Positions 22,639-31,051 of a DNA stretch of 64,000 nucleotides are shown here, piece after piece. The first letter of the stretch is position 1. Each line of letters starts with the position of its first letter. Source of the DNA: SZUA-36 sp963759155 (GTDB taxonomy: Bacteria; Pseudomonadota; Gammaproteobacteria; Xanthomonadales; SZUA-36); contig CAVWXX010000021.1 in NCBI GenBank assembly GCA_963759155.1, forward strand, positions 1 to 64,000, written 5' to 3'. The translations under genes and the position numbers were made by a program. The notes under the pieces are model-generated. The model saw only the letters and a list, made by a program, of their open reading frames with translations. It was not told the origin of the DNA and ran no database searches.

Positions 22639-23931
22639 TTACCTGATTACGGGAGACCATGCCGGTTCTCTTACGTCACCTTCAGTCAAAATCAACCGCT
22701 GCCTGACATTTCCATCAACAGACACCGCAGAAAGCACACCCCTGGGGCCTTCGCGGGTAGCATAAAGGATCATACTGCCATTTGGTGCGAAACTTGGCGA
22801 CTCATCCAACACACCTGGTGTCAAAATTCGCACTCGCCCAGTATCTGTGTCCAGAACAGCTATACGATACTCGTTTCCCCGTCCATGCGCCATAGCAATT
22901 CGGGTTCCATCAGGAGAAATACTTGCACGGGCATTATAATCGCCTTGCATCGTTACACGGCTTGGCTTTCCACCGCTCGCCGCAACACGATAAATCTGCG
23001 GTTTACCACCCCGATCAGAGGTGAAATACACCCACTGACTGTCAGGCGACCAGGCCGGTTCCGTGTCGATGGCCCAGTGCTGGGTTAGCTGGCGCTTTTG
23101 GCCGGTGATCAGATCACGAATATATATTTCCGGGTTGCCTGAAACTGACAGGGCCATGGCAAGGAATCGACCGTCCGGGGAATACGCCGGCGCGCCGTTA
23201 ATACCTTTGCTTGAAGACACCAATTCGCGCTGGCCGGTGGCAACATTCTGAACATAAATAGCCGAATTGCCTTTTTCAAATGACACATAGGCAAGGTTTT
23301 GACCATCGGGCGACCAACTGGGTGACAACAGCGGTTCCGGTGAACCTACGACCGCCTGTGGGTTAAAACCGTCCGCATCCGCAACGAACAACTGGTAGTT
23401 CTGGTCATTACCCACACCCGTGGAGGAGATATAGGCGATCCGTGTTGAGAACGCCCCGGCAATACCGGTCAGTTTTTGATAGATGGCATCTGCCACCCGG
23501 TGGGCACCGAAACGCAGATCACCAAAACCCACCGTTGTCACCTGTGACAACAAGGCTTCCTGTGTATGCACATCAACCAGTTGATAGACAATATCGTAGC
23601 CGGTGCCGCCGGGTGCGTCCTTGACATGGCCAATAACGATGTAATCGACTTTCAGCAGACGCCAGGTGCCATAACGGATCGACTCCACGTCCACCGGGCG
23701 ATCGACCATGTCCTGTTCATCCAGCGGGTCAAACAAACCGGAACGGTATAAATCGGAAGATACCACCTCCGCAACACCGGTTGTTGGACGCGGATCGGTA
23801 GCGCGCCATTGCATGGGAATGACTGCAATCGGCAGTGCACTGGCATTGCCCTGAATGATCTGAATTTCGAGCTTGGCGTGGGCCAGTTGTGAAACGAGCA
23901 GAAATAGCAGGGTATAGATAATTTTTTGCAT
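22639..23931 (-). CDS. tolB: Tol-Pal system beta-propeller protein TolB
   Basis: 430 residues from the ATG at 23931, four bases after the tolA stop. The annotated longer frame would overlap tolA. The signal peptide ends at QLAHAKLEI. The N-terminal alpha/beta domain is followed by a six-bladed propeller with repeated PxWSPDG elements (SPSWSPDGQNLAYVSFE, GAPAYSPDGRFLAMAL, EPAWSPDSQWVYFTSD). The protein is periplasmic and switches between TolA and Pal partners. Confidence 0.94.
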   Translation of the reverse strand: MQKIIYTLLFLLVSQLAHAKLEIQIIQGNASALPIAVIPMQWRATDPRPTTGVAEVVSSDLYRSGLFDPLDEQDMVDRPVDVESIRYGTWRLLKVDYIVIGHVKDAPGGTGYDIVYQLVDVHTQEALLSQVTTVGFGDLRFGAHRVADAIYQKLTGIAGAFSTRIAYISSTGVGNDQNYQLFVADADGFNPQAVVGSPEPLLSPSWSPDGQNLAYVSFEKGNSAIYVQNVATGQRELVSSSKGINGAPAYSPDGRFLAMALSVSGNPEIYIRDLITGQKRQLTQHWAIDTEPAWSPDSQWVYFTSDRGGKPQIYRVAASGGKPSRVTMQGDYNARASISPDGTRIAMAHGRGNEYRIAVLDTDTGRVRILTPGVLDESPSFAPNGSMILYATREGPRGVLSAVSVDGNVRQRLILTEGDVREPAWSPVIR

Positions 23932-23935
23932 AGTT

Positions 23936-24862
23936 TTAGTCATCGTCATAGGTAAATATGAAATCAATCTCACGTTGAAATACATCTTCAAAACCACGGT
24001 AAGGCAATGAGCCCGCCCTTTCCACGGCGGCTGTCAGAGAGCGCCGTGTCGCCTCATCCGCATTGCATTGACCGGATATCGCTGCGGAAATAACCTGTCC
24101 ACCCGGTATTTGCACAATCTTCAGTCTACACCTCAAGCCCGGACGGGCTGTCGGCGGGCGAAGCCAGTTACTGGTCACCTGTGACTGAATCGCCGAATAA
24201 TATTCTTCGCCCTTGGTCGCTAGCTGGCCAGCCCTGAATTCCGCCTGCTCATTGGCCATTTGCTGACGCATATTAGCCTCGGCAATTGCCTGGCGTTGTT
24301 TTTCCGCCTCCGCGTTCTTACGTGCATCGAGTTGCTTGAGACGCTCTTCTTCAATCTTTCGCTGACGGGCGGCTTCTTCGCGCTTTTTACGAAGCTCCTG
24401 CAACTGATCCTGTTGTTTCTTCAGTTGGTCTTTACGGTCCTGTTCCTGTTTTTTGCGTAGTTCCTGAAGCCGCAAATCTTCCTGTCGCTTTTTGGTTGCC
24501 AGGTCGTTCAGACGCTTTTTCTCGGCTGCCTCTCTCTCTTGTCTTTCGCGTTCCTGGCGCTCTTTGCGGGCCTCGAGTTCCTTTTCACGGCGCTCTTTCT
24601 CTACTTTTTGTGCGACTGCTTTTTCCGCCTCGCGTTTTACCTCTTCACGCCGCTGTTTGATCGCGCTGGTATCCACCATCACGGCTTCAATGGTCATGCC
24701 GGTCAACGCAGGCGGCTTGAAAGGCTTCCACGTCATCGTTCCGACTACAACCAGTGCCGCCATCAACAGGTGAACCGCGACAGCCAGTGTAAAGGCTTTG
24801 GTTTGTTCCCAAAGTTCGCGCATGCCGCGATCAGCCTCCGGTCTGGCCTTCCAGTGAATCAA
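23936..24862 (-). CDS. tolA: Tol-Pal energy-transducing protein TolA
   Basis: 308 residues, or 295 if translation begins at MRELWEQ (24823), which avoids overlap with tolR. A single inner-membrane helix (FTLAVAVHLLMAALVVVG) is followed by a long charged helix rich in K, E, R and Q (about 75-215). A C-terminal globular domain (VTSNWLRPPTARPGLRCRLK...SLPYRG) contacts TolB and Pal. The lysine/glutamate-rich stalk spans the periplasm. Confidence 0.92.
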   Translation of the reverse strand: MIHWKARPEADRGMRELWEQTKAFTLAVAVHLLMAALVVVGTMTWKPFKPPALTGMTIEAVMVDTSAIKQRREEVKREAEKAVAQKVEKERREKELEARKERQERERQEREAAEKKRLNDLATKKRQEDLRLQELRKKQEQDRKDQLKKQQDQLQELRKKREEAARQRKIEEERLKQLDARKNAEAEKQRQAIAEANMRQQMANEQAEFRAGQLATKGEEYYSAIQSQVTSNWLRPPTARPGLRCRLKIVQIPGGQVISAAISGQCNADEATRRSLTAAVERAGSLPYRGFEDVFQREIDFIFTYDDD

Positions 24863-25292
24863 GCGGGTCGCTCATCAGCCCCACCTTTGTCACACCGGCT
24901 TTCTGTAACAACACCATGGCGCCATAGATGTGCCCGTAACCAACCGCCTCATCACCGGCCACCAACACCTGGATTTCCGGGTTACGGCGTACGATAGCGG
25001 AGACCGTTGTCACCAGGGTCTCGGGATCTATCAGGCCACTGGAAACACCGTCGACTTCACCACCGGCATTCAGGTACAGGTCGCCGTTGGTCAGCACTGT
25101 GACCACCATCGGCTCGTCATTCTGCTGACTATCCAGCGGCTCGGCATCGGCTTTTGGCAGGTCGACTTCAACACCCAGGTTCAATAACGGCGCGGTGATC
25201 ATGAAGATAACCAGCAACACGAGCATGACGTCGATATAGGGAACCACGTTGATCTCGGCCATTGGCCGGCGTCTGTTACGCTTTGTCTGCAT
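24831..25292 (-). CDS. tolR: Tol-Pal proton-channel protein TolR
   Basis: 153 residues. It has the ExbD/TolR topology of a short cytoplasmic tail (RRRPMAEINVVPYIDVMLVL) and one membrane helix containing the proton-binding aspartate (YIDVMLVLLVIFMITAPLL). A periplasmic domain follows. It forms the motor with TolQ. It lies 14 bases after tolQ and overlaps tolA if tolA starts at 24862. Confidence 0.94.
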   Translation of the reverse strand: MQTKRNRRRPMAEINVVPYIDVMLVLLVIFMITAPLLNLGVEVDLPKADAEPLDSQQNDEPMVVTVLTNGDLYLNAGGEVDGVSSGLIDPETLVTTVSAIVRRNPEIQVLVAGDEAVGYGHIYGAMVLLQKAGVTKVGLMSDPLDSLEGQTGG

Positions 25293-25306
25293 AGCGCCGT
25301 ATACCT

Positions 25307-25990
25307 CTAGTTATCCTGCAGCGCATGGGCCTGGCGCTGCAGGATGCTGGAAAATTCTTCGGCGAAATTGTCATAACGTGTTTCAAGCCGTTCCACCTGG
25401 TTGGAGTAACGGTTGTAGGCAATCACCGCCGGAATAGCTGCAAACAAACCCATCGCGGTCGCGATCAGGGCTTCTGAAATACCCGGTGCAACCATTGCAA
25501 TCGTGGCCTGGTTAACGTTGGCCAGTTGATGAAAAGACGTCATGATGCCCCAGACGGTTCCAAACAGACCGATATAAGGGCTGGTTGAGCCCACGGTTGC
25601 CAGGTAATTAAGACTGGCCTCCAAACGGTCGGTTTCTCTGACCAGGGCAATACGCATACCACGTTGCGCGGCTTCGACCAGCACGCTCGGTGTCATCCGC
25701 CCCTGCTCACGCATACGGGTAAATTCTTTGAACCCGGATTCAAAAATCTGTTCCAGGCCATCACCGGTGTTATTCCGGCTGACAGTTTCATACAGCTGTG
25801 TCAGATCGGTCCCCGACCAGAATCGTTCCTCAAAGGCATTTGCGCCTTTTTCCGCCGCGGCCAGCGCCATGCGCTTGCGGAAAATTATCATCCAGGATGA
25901 CACCGATGCGGCCAGCAGAATCGCCATCACCATTTTTACCATCCAGCTGGCGTCGAGGATTAACTGCCAGACCTGTAAGTCATTTTGCAT
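25307..25990 (-). CDS. tolQ: Tol-Pal proton-channel protein TolQ
   Basis: 227 residues with three predicted membrane helices (MVKMVMAILLAASVSSWMII, and two later around YIGLFGTVWGIMTSF and ALIATAMGLFAAIPAVIAYN). The GLFGTVWGIM and ISEALIATAMGL motifs are characteristic. TolQ forms the stator ring that couples proton flow to TolA. It overlaps ybgC by about 11 bases, so the two are translationally coupled. Confidence 0.95.
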   Translation of the reverse strand: MQNDLQVWQLILDASWMVKMVMAILLAASVSSWMIIFRKRMALAAAEKGANAFEERFWSGTDLTQLYETVSRNNTGDGLEQIFESGFKEFTRMREQGRMTPSVLVEAAQRGMRIALVRETDRLEASLNYLATVGSTSPYIGLFGTVWGIMTSFHQLANVNQATIAMVAPGISEALIATAMGLFAAIPAVIAYNRYSNQVERLETRYDNFAEEFSSILQRQAHALQDN

Positions 25991-26390
25991 TTTCTATCTC
26001 CGCCCTGATCCATCGGGGCATACGGGTTGGTTTGAAGTTGTCTGCTCTGAGGCAGACAGCGGTCAACTTGGCTTTTGCCACCAGTTGCCGGTCAGAGCAA
26101 CGGGTCATATCCTGTTCAAAGGTCATTCTTACGCCACCGGCATCGACGTTATGCACGGTGATATCCAGTTCATCATCCAGCCGCGCGGCGTTAATAAAAT
26201 CGATGTCCATGTGACGTATTGCGAAAAGTACATTCTCTTGTTCGGCTATTTTTGCCTGGTGTATGCCTTTTGCCCGCAGCCACTCGGTGCGCGCCCGCTC
26301 AAAGAAATTCAGATACTGCGAGTGGTAAACCACACCGCCTGCATCGGTATCTTCCCAGTAAACTCTTACCTTCCAGACAAAGGGATTCAT
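25980..26390 (-). CDS. ybgC: Acyl-CoA thioesterase YbgC
   Basis: 136-residue hotdog-fold protein. The catalytic segment WEDTDAGGVVYHSQYLNFFE contains the Asp/His/Tyr arrangement of 4HBT-type thioesterases. RTEWLRAKG and DELDITVHN follow as in the family. YbgC hydrolyses acyl-CoA thioesters and is nearly always the first gene of tol-pal operons, as here. Confidence 0.93.
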   Translation of the reverse strand: MNPFVWKVRVYWEDTDAGGVVYHSQYLNFFERARTEWLRAKGIHQAKIAEQENVLFAIRHMDIDFINAARLDDELDITVHNVDAGGVRMTFEQDMTRCSDRQLVAKAKLTAVCLRADNFKPTRMPRWIRAEIENAK

Positions 26391-26460
26391 ATTTGGTTCG
26401 TAAAGCCCGAATAATTCATCGAAATATATTGATTAATACGTTCAAAAATACCAAATGGGG

Positions 26461-27507
26461 TTATTTGGCTGAAAACAAATCAGCGTCACCGTTGTTATTC
26501 CTGCCAGGTTGTTCAAGCCCAAAATGCCGGTAGGCCTTGGCCGTTACCATGCGCCCTCTTGAAGTACGCGTGATGTAACCCTGTTGGATCAGGAACGGCT
26601 CAAGCACATCCTCCACCGTTCCACGTTCCTCTGACAGGGCTGCGGCGATACTTTCGATACCAACGGGGCCGCCATCGAAGTGCTCGATAATCAACTTCAA
26701 CAAGCGCCTGTCCATGGTATCAAAACCACTGGCGTCAACTTTCAGCATATCCATCGCGCCCAGGGCAATTTCTGCATTGATCAAGCCATCACCCTTGACC
26801 TGGGCAAAATCACGCACACGTCTCAGCAAGCGGTTGGCTATACGCGGTGTGCCACGGGCGCGACTGGCAATACCCATTGAGCCTTCGTCATCACAGGGGA
26901 TATCCAGAATGCCGGATGAACGTGTCACGATTTGCTGCAATTCCTTTGGACTATAAAACTCAAGACGCTCAACAATACCAAAACGGTCGCGCAATGGTGA
27001 CGTCAGCAATCCGGCCCGGGTGGTTGCACCCACTAACGTGAAACGGGGCAAATCGATCTTGATGGATCGTGCCGCCGGTCCTTCACCAATCATGATATCG
27101 AGCTGAAAGTCTTCCAGTGCGGGATAAAGCACCTCTTCAACCACCGGTGACAGACGGTGGATTTCATCCACGAATAACACATCACCCGGTTGCAGGTTGG
27201 TCAACAGTGCTGCCAGGTCACCTGCCCTTTCCAGTACAGGCCCTGATGTCTGGCGCAGGCTGACACCCATCTCATTGGCAATCACATGGGCCAGCGTGGT
27301 TTTACCCAAACCTGGCGGGCCAAAAATCAACACGTGATCCAGTGCTTCCTGACGACGACGGGCGGCCTCGAGAAAGATACTCAATTTCTCACGCATGGCC
27401 TGTTGACCGATGTATTCATCCATCGTCCTGGGCCGCAGGCTGATGTCCATGGCCTTGTCAGAAACGGTATCCATCGGGTTTACAATACGATCGCTTGAAT
27501 CAACCAT
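26461..27507 (-). CDS. ruvB: Holliday junction helicase motor RuvB
   Basis: 348 residues. AAA+ ATPase with Walker A GPPGLGKTTLA and Walker B LFVDEIHRL, and the sensor/arginine region GATTRAGLLTSPLRDRFG. The C-terminal winged helix includes ALSEERGTVEDVLEPFLIQ. With RuvA it drives branch migration. It overlaps ruvA by 8 bases. Confidence 0.97.
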   Translation of the reverse strand: MVDSSDRIVNPMDTVSDKAMDISLRPRTMDEYIGQQAMREKLSIFLEAARRRQEALDHVLIFGPPGLGKTTLAHVIANEMGVSLRQTSGPVLERAGDLAALLTNLQPGDVLFVDEIHRLSPVVEEVLYPALEDFQLDIMIGEGPAARSIKIDLPRFTLVGATTRAGLLTSPLRDRFGIVERLEFYSPKELQQIVTRSSGILDIPCDDEGSMGIASRARGTPRIANRLLRRVRDFAQVKGDGLINAEIALGAMDMLKVDASGFDTMDRRLLKLIIEHFDGGPVGIESIAAALSEERGTVEDVLEPFLIQQGYITRTSRGRMVTAKAYRHFGLEQPGRNNNGDADLFSAK

Positions 27508-28108
27508 TCGGCTTTACCCTGGTTTGTAATGCTTTACGGATAATGGCCTCGGCATCCATATCGGCCTCGGCGACGGCACTGATCATACGACTGACCTCGG
27601 CGGGTTTGTAGCCCAGTGACGTCAGCGCATGGCTGGCCTCGGTGGCGGGATCGGTACTGATGGGCGCACCGGAAGGTGTAACACCCGCACCTGCGACGAT
27701 ACTCAGGCCTTCCAGCTTGTCGCGTAATTCCATGATGATACGCTCCGCGGTTTTTTTACCGATACCGGGTAAACGTGTCAGGGAAGCCACATCGGCTGTC
27801 GAAACATAACGCGCCAGTTCTTCACCATTTGCGCCCGACAGGATAGTCAAGGCCATCTTGGCGCCGATGCCGCTGATTTTAAGCAATTTTCTGAATAATT
27901 CGCGCTCACCCAGCGAGGCAAAACCGTACAGGGTTTGTGAATCCTGGGAGAAGTGGTGGTGGATCACGATCGCCACCTGTTTGCCATTTTCCGGCAAGTC
28001 AGAAAATACACCCGCAGGTGCTTCAACCTCGTAACCGACACCATTCACATCAATGACGAGAAATGGCGGATTTTTGTCCAGCAATGTTCCAGCCAGCCGT
28101 GCGATCAT
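27500..28108 (-). CDS. ruvA: Holliday junction DNA helicase RuvA
   Basis: 202 residues from MIARLAG at 28108; the longer frame adds 20 residues that overlap ruvC. The OB fold (IARLAGTLLDKNPPFLVID) is followed by helix-hairpin-helix motifs (LLKISGIGAKMALTIL, LTRLPGIGKKTAERII) and a C-terminal domain that contacts RuvB. It overlaps the ruvC stop by 4 bases. Confidence 0.96.
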   Translation of the reverse strand: MIARLAGTLLDKNPPFLVIDVNGVGYEVEAPAGVFSDLPENGKQVAIVIHHHFSQDSQTLYGFASLGERELFRKLLKISGIGAKMALTILSGANGEELARYVSTADVASLTRLPGIGKKTAERIIMELRDKLEGLSIVAGAGVTPSGAPISTDPATEASHALTSLGYKPAEVSRMISAVAEADMDAEAIIRKALQTRVKPNG

Positions 28109-28641
28109 CGTGCCCCTCCGGACATGGCATTCATTCGGTTCAGGGTACCCGCCGTGTGGTGGTGACAAAGTGCGATGGCCAATGCGTCGGCCGCGTCATT
28201 CTGAATAGGCCCCTGAATATTGAGTAACAGCCCCACCATATGTTGAACCTGTGTCTTATCAGCCGCGCCCCTGCCAACAATTGCCTGTTTGACTGAGCGC
28301 GGACTGTATTCAGCAACCGGCACCTTGCATGAAATCGCCGCACAAACAGCAGCGCCCCGGGCCTGGCCCAGCTTGATGGCCGAAGAGGCGTTGTTGGCAA
28401 CAAAGACAGTTTCTATCGCTGCCTGGTCCGGTTGGTATTCCTTAATCAGGGCCTGAAGCTCGGAGAATATGATTCCCAGGCGCTCGGTAAACTCACCGGC
28501 GCCAGCCTTGATAGCACCATAGTATACCGGCGATACACGGTCACCATTGATCTCGATGATGCCGACACCGGTCATTCTCGAACCGGGATCGACACCGAGT
28601 ATTCGTACCGTATGACGGGTATTGAGATGGCTGTGTTTCAG
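28105..28641 (-). CDS. ruvC: Crossover junction endonuclease RuvC (non-ATG start)
   Basis: The frame reads VRILGVDPGSRMTGVGIIE before its first ATG (28575), so the catalytic Asp in GVDPGS lies upstream of any ATG/GTG/TTG. The best available start is CTG at 28641: it overlaps the yebC stop as CTGA and has GAGG seven bases upstream. That gives 178 residues. Alternatively the GTA at 28606-28608 stands where a GTG start would be expected, giving 167. The other catalytic acids are present (AAIETVFVAN, NDAADALAIALCH). RuvC dimers cut Holliday junctions migrated by RuvAB, encoded next in the operon. Confidence 0.85.
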   Translation of the reverse strand: MKHSHLNTRHTVRILGVDPGSRMTGVGIIEINGDRVSPVYYGAIKAGAGEFTERLGIIFSELQALIKEYQPDQAAIETVFVANNASSAIKLGQARGAAVCAAISCKVPVAEYSPRSVKQAIVGRGAADKTQVQHMVGLLLNIQGPIQNDAADALAIALCHHHTAGTLNRMNAMSGGAR

Positions 28642-29375
28642 CTGTAGGCCTCATCGGGTATATCTGCATTCGAGTACACATCCTGGGTATCATCCAGATC
28701 TTCGAGTGCCTCCAGAAACCGCAGGACTTTCTCACCGCTCTCCACATCAAGCTCGACTTCGAGGTTGGCCCGCATGGTGATTTCGGCGTTCTCGGGTTTC
28801 AATTCCGCTTCATCCATGGCACTTTTGACATCAGAGTAAGCTTCAGGTGTGGTAATCACCTCGATTGAGCCATCATCTTCGGTGACCACATCTTCCGCAC
28901 CGGCTTCCAGCGCCACTTCCATGACATCGTCTTCTGATGTCCCGGGTGCAAAATTCAACACACCAATCTTGTCAAACAGATAGGCGACCGAGCCGTCGGT
29001 TCCCAGGTTTCCGCCATACTTTGTGAATGCATGACGCACCTCGGCCACGGTCCGGTTACGATTATCGGTCAGGCACTCCACCATCACGGCAACACCGCCC
29101 GGTGCATAACCCTCATATTTGAGTTCTTCGTAGGTGACACCATCAAGATCACCGGTGGCTTTTTTGATCGCCCGTTCGATGTTGTCCTTGGGCATATTGA
29201 CCGCGTTGGCCTTTTCAATGGCAAGACGTAATGCCGGGTTGGTGGCCGGGTCACCACCGCCCTCCCGCGCTGCAACGGATAGCACCCGGTTGATCTGAGT
29301 GAATATCTTGCCACGCTTTGCATCGACCGCTTTCTTGCGATGTTGAATGTTTGCCCACTTGGAATGACCTGCCAT
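28638..29375 (-). CDS. yebC: YebC/PmpR family regulator
   Basis: 245 residues. The typical start MAGHSKWANIQHRKKAVDAK is followed by GGGDPATNPALRLAIEKA, MPKDNIERAIKK and the acidic middle domain EEVALEAGAEDVV-like region. Members of this TACO1 family bind DNA or assist ribosomes at difficult sequences. It heads the ruvCAB cluster. Confidence 0.95.
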   Translation of the reverse strand: MAGHSKWANIQHRKKAVDAKRGKIFTQINRVLSVAAREGGGDPATNPALRLAIEKANAVNMPKDNIERAIKKATGDLDGVTYEELKYEGYAPGGVAVMVECLTDNRNRTVAEVRHAFTKYGGNLGTDGSVAYLFDKIGVLNFAPGTSEDDVMEVALEAGAEDVVTEDDGSIEVITTPEAYSDVKSAMDEAELKPENAEITMRANLEVELDVESGEKVLRFLEALEDLDDTQDVYSNADIPDEAYS

Positions 29376-29459
29376 AAAACCTGCACCTTGATAATTACTG
29401 ATGAAATTCTTCGGATTTTATCACGAAACCCTGACAAACCGTGGGCTAAAAACGGGCAG

Positions 29460-30083
29460 TTAGATGTCCTTTTTGAACCTGCCGAACAAAATAAAATGTT
29501 CGACCTGCGTAACGACCTCTTGCGAAACCAGCATGCCGGAGTGTGACACAGGCAACTCAACCGTGTCTTTCAGGCCGTCGAGCCATGTTTCACTGACGCA
29601 GACACTACCGTCATTGGGTTCATGCTGCTTGCCTGCAACCTGCCCAAATCCGAATGCATGCGTGCCACGGATCATGCCCGTTTCACGCCCAGCAGGTAAG
29701 ACAGGGAAGCCCTGCATCAGGTCTTCACGGACATTTCCAAACAGAAGCGTTTGCGCAGGAAGACGCCCCAACCGCCTGACTACACCACTGCCCCTGACAG
29801 GTGTTCCCATCATGACGACCCTTCCCGGTGGCAAGTCATCATGACGGTTCAACATGTTTAAAATGACCAGGCCACCCATGCTGTGACCGACCAGGTGTAG
29901 CTCCTCGGTCTTATTCTCACCGAGGAACCTGTAAAGCGCATCGGCATGACCATTGAGCGTTGAGGCACGCGTCGGGTAACTGAAAACCCTCACGTCATGG
30001 CCACCGGTGCGCAGTCGTTTCGCCATTTTTGACATCATCCAGCCACGGTTCCATAAACCATGTACGAGTGCGATTTCAGCCAC
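29460..30083 (-). CDS. Alpha/beta hydrolase, lipase/esterase-like
   Basis: 207 residues from a GTG at 30083, chosen because AAGGAG lies nine bases upstream. The longer frame enters rarD. ALVHGLWNRGWMMSKMAKRL begins the fold, and the nucleophile elbow is VGHSMGGLV, so Ser is catalytic. HSGMLVSQEVV near the end supplies a candidate His. It resembles small cytoplasmic esterases related to the PGAP1-like group. It overlaps rarD by 8 bases. The substrate is unknown. Confidence 0.75.
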   Translation of the reverse strand: MAEIALVHGLWNRGWMMSKMAKRLRTGGHDVRVFSYPTRASTLNGHADALYRFLGENKTEELHLVGHSMGGLVILNMLNRHDDLPPGRVVMMGTPVRGSGVVRRLGRLPAQTLLFGNVREDLMQGFPVLPAGRETGMIRGTHAFGFGQVAGKQHEPNDGSVCVSETWLDGLKDTVELPVSHSGMLVSQEVVTQVEHFILFGRFKKDI

Positions 30084-30978
30084 GTAAGCGTCTCCTTGCC
30101 TGGCGGAATGGTTCGACTGAAACCAGCGCCAGGCCCAGCCAGATACAGGAAAAAGCCACCGCATGTCCGCTGGTAAAATTTTCACCATACATAAAAACAG
30201 CAATCAGAAAGCTCATGCTTGGCGCCAGGTACTGGAAAAAGCCGAGGATACTCAAGGGCAGTTTCTGGGCCGCCATATTGAACCAGATCAGCGGTAATAC
30301 GGTAATAAATGCCGAACCGATCAGTAACAGATCGACAGCGATGGAGACGTGCAAAAACTGCAAGCCTGACGTCGAATACAACCACAGCAAAAAGATCAGC
30401 GCAACGGGAAACATCAGTGCTGTTTCCCACAACAAACCCAGCATGGGCCCGACCGTCAAACGTTTGCGTAACAGGCCGTAGAGCCCAAAAGACAAGGCCA
30501 GGGTCATGGCAATCCATGGCGGACGGCCAAGGTACCATGCGAGATAAAACGTACCGGCAGCTGCCACTACCACAGCGATAAACTGGAGCGGGCTCAGGCG
30601 TTCTTTCAAAAACACATAACCCAGTAACACATTGATGAGTGGTGTGCCGAAGTAACCAAGGCTGGTATCCAGGATATGATCGTTGGCAACAGCCCAGACA
30701 AAAACCACCCAGTTGATCGATACTGTCAGGCCGGATAAAACCAGCCAGGCAATACTCGAAAGGGGTAAACGCAACTTACTCAGGAACTGCCTGCGGTCAC
30801 GTATGCTCAGAAAAATAATCAGCAATGGAACCGACCAGATCACCCGGTGTGCCAGTACTTCCCATGCACCAACACTCTCAAGACCCTTGTAATAAATCGG
30901 TACCAGGCCCCAGAAACCAAACGCGGCCAGCGCTGCAATGACACCGCCACGATCAAGTTTTTGTTCTGACGCGTTCAT
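30076..30978 (-). CDS. rarD: EamA-family permease RarD
   Basis: 300 residues and about ten hydrophobic helices. The start region RGGVIAALAAFGFWGLVPIYY then YKGLESVGAWEVLAHRVIWS is the RarD signature, and FGLYGLLRKRLTVGPMLGL is also typical. It belongs to the drug/metabolite transporter superfamily; chloramphenicol resistance was reported for relatives, but the natural substrate is not established. Confidence 0.92.
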   Translation of the reverse strand: MNASEQKLDRGGVIAALAAFGFWGLVPIYYKGLESVGAWEVLAHRVIWSVPLLIIFLSIRDRRQFLSKLRLPLSSIAWLVLSGLTVSINWVVFVWAVANDHILDTSLGYFGTPLINVLLGYVFLKERLSPLQFIAVVVAAAGTFYLAWYLGRPPWIAMTLALSFGLYGLLRKRLTVGPMLGLLWETALMFPVALIFLLWLYSTSGLQFLHVSIAVDLLLIGSAFITVLPLIWFNMAAQKLPLSILGFFQYLAPSMSFLIAVFMYGENFTSGHAVAFSCIWLGLALVSVEPFRQARRRLRG

Positions 30979-31051
30979 GGTTTATACGGCGCGTAAAACA
31001 TCACGTACCGTTCATCGCTTACCGAATAAGGCCTTTCGAAATGGACCCACC

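Noticed and set aside
22477..23088. 203-residue plus-strand frame opposite pal and tolB
   Set aside because: It crosses the boundary between two conserved genes on the other strand and has low-complexity, non-protein-like sequence.
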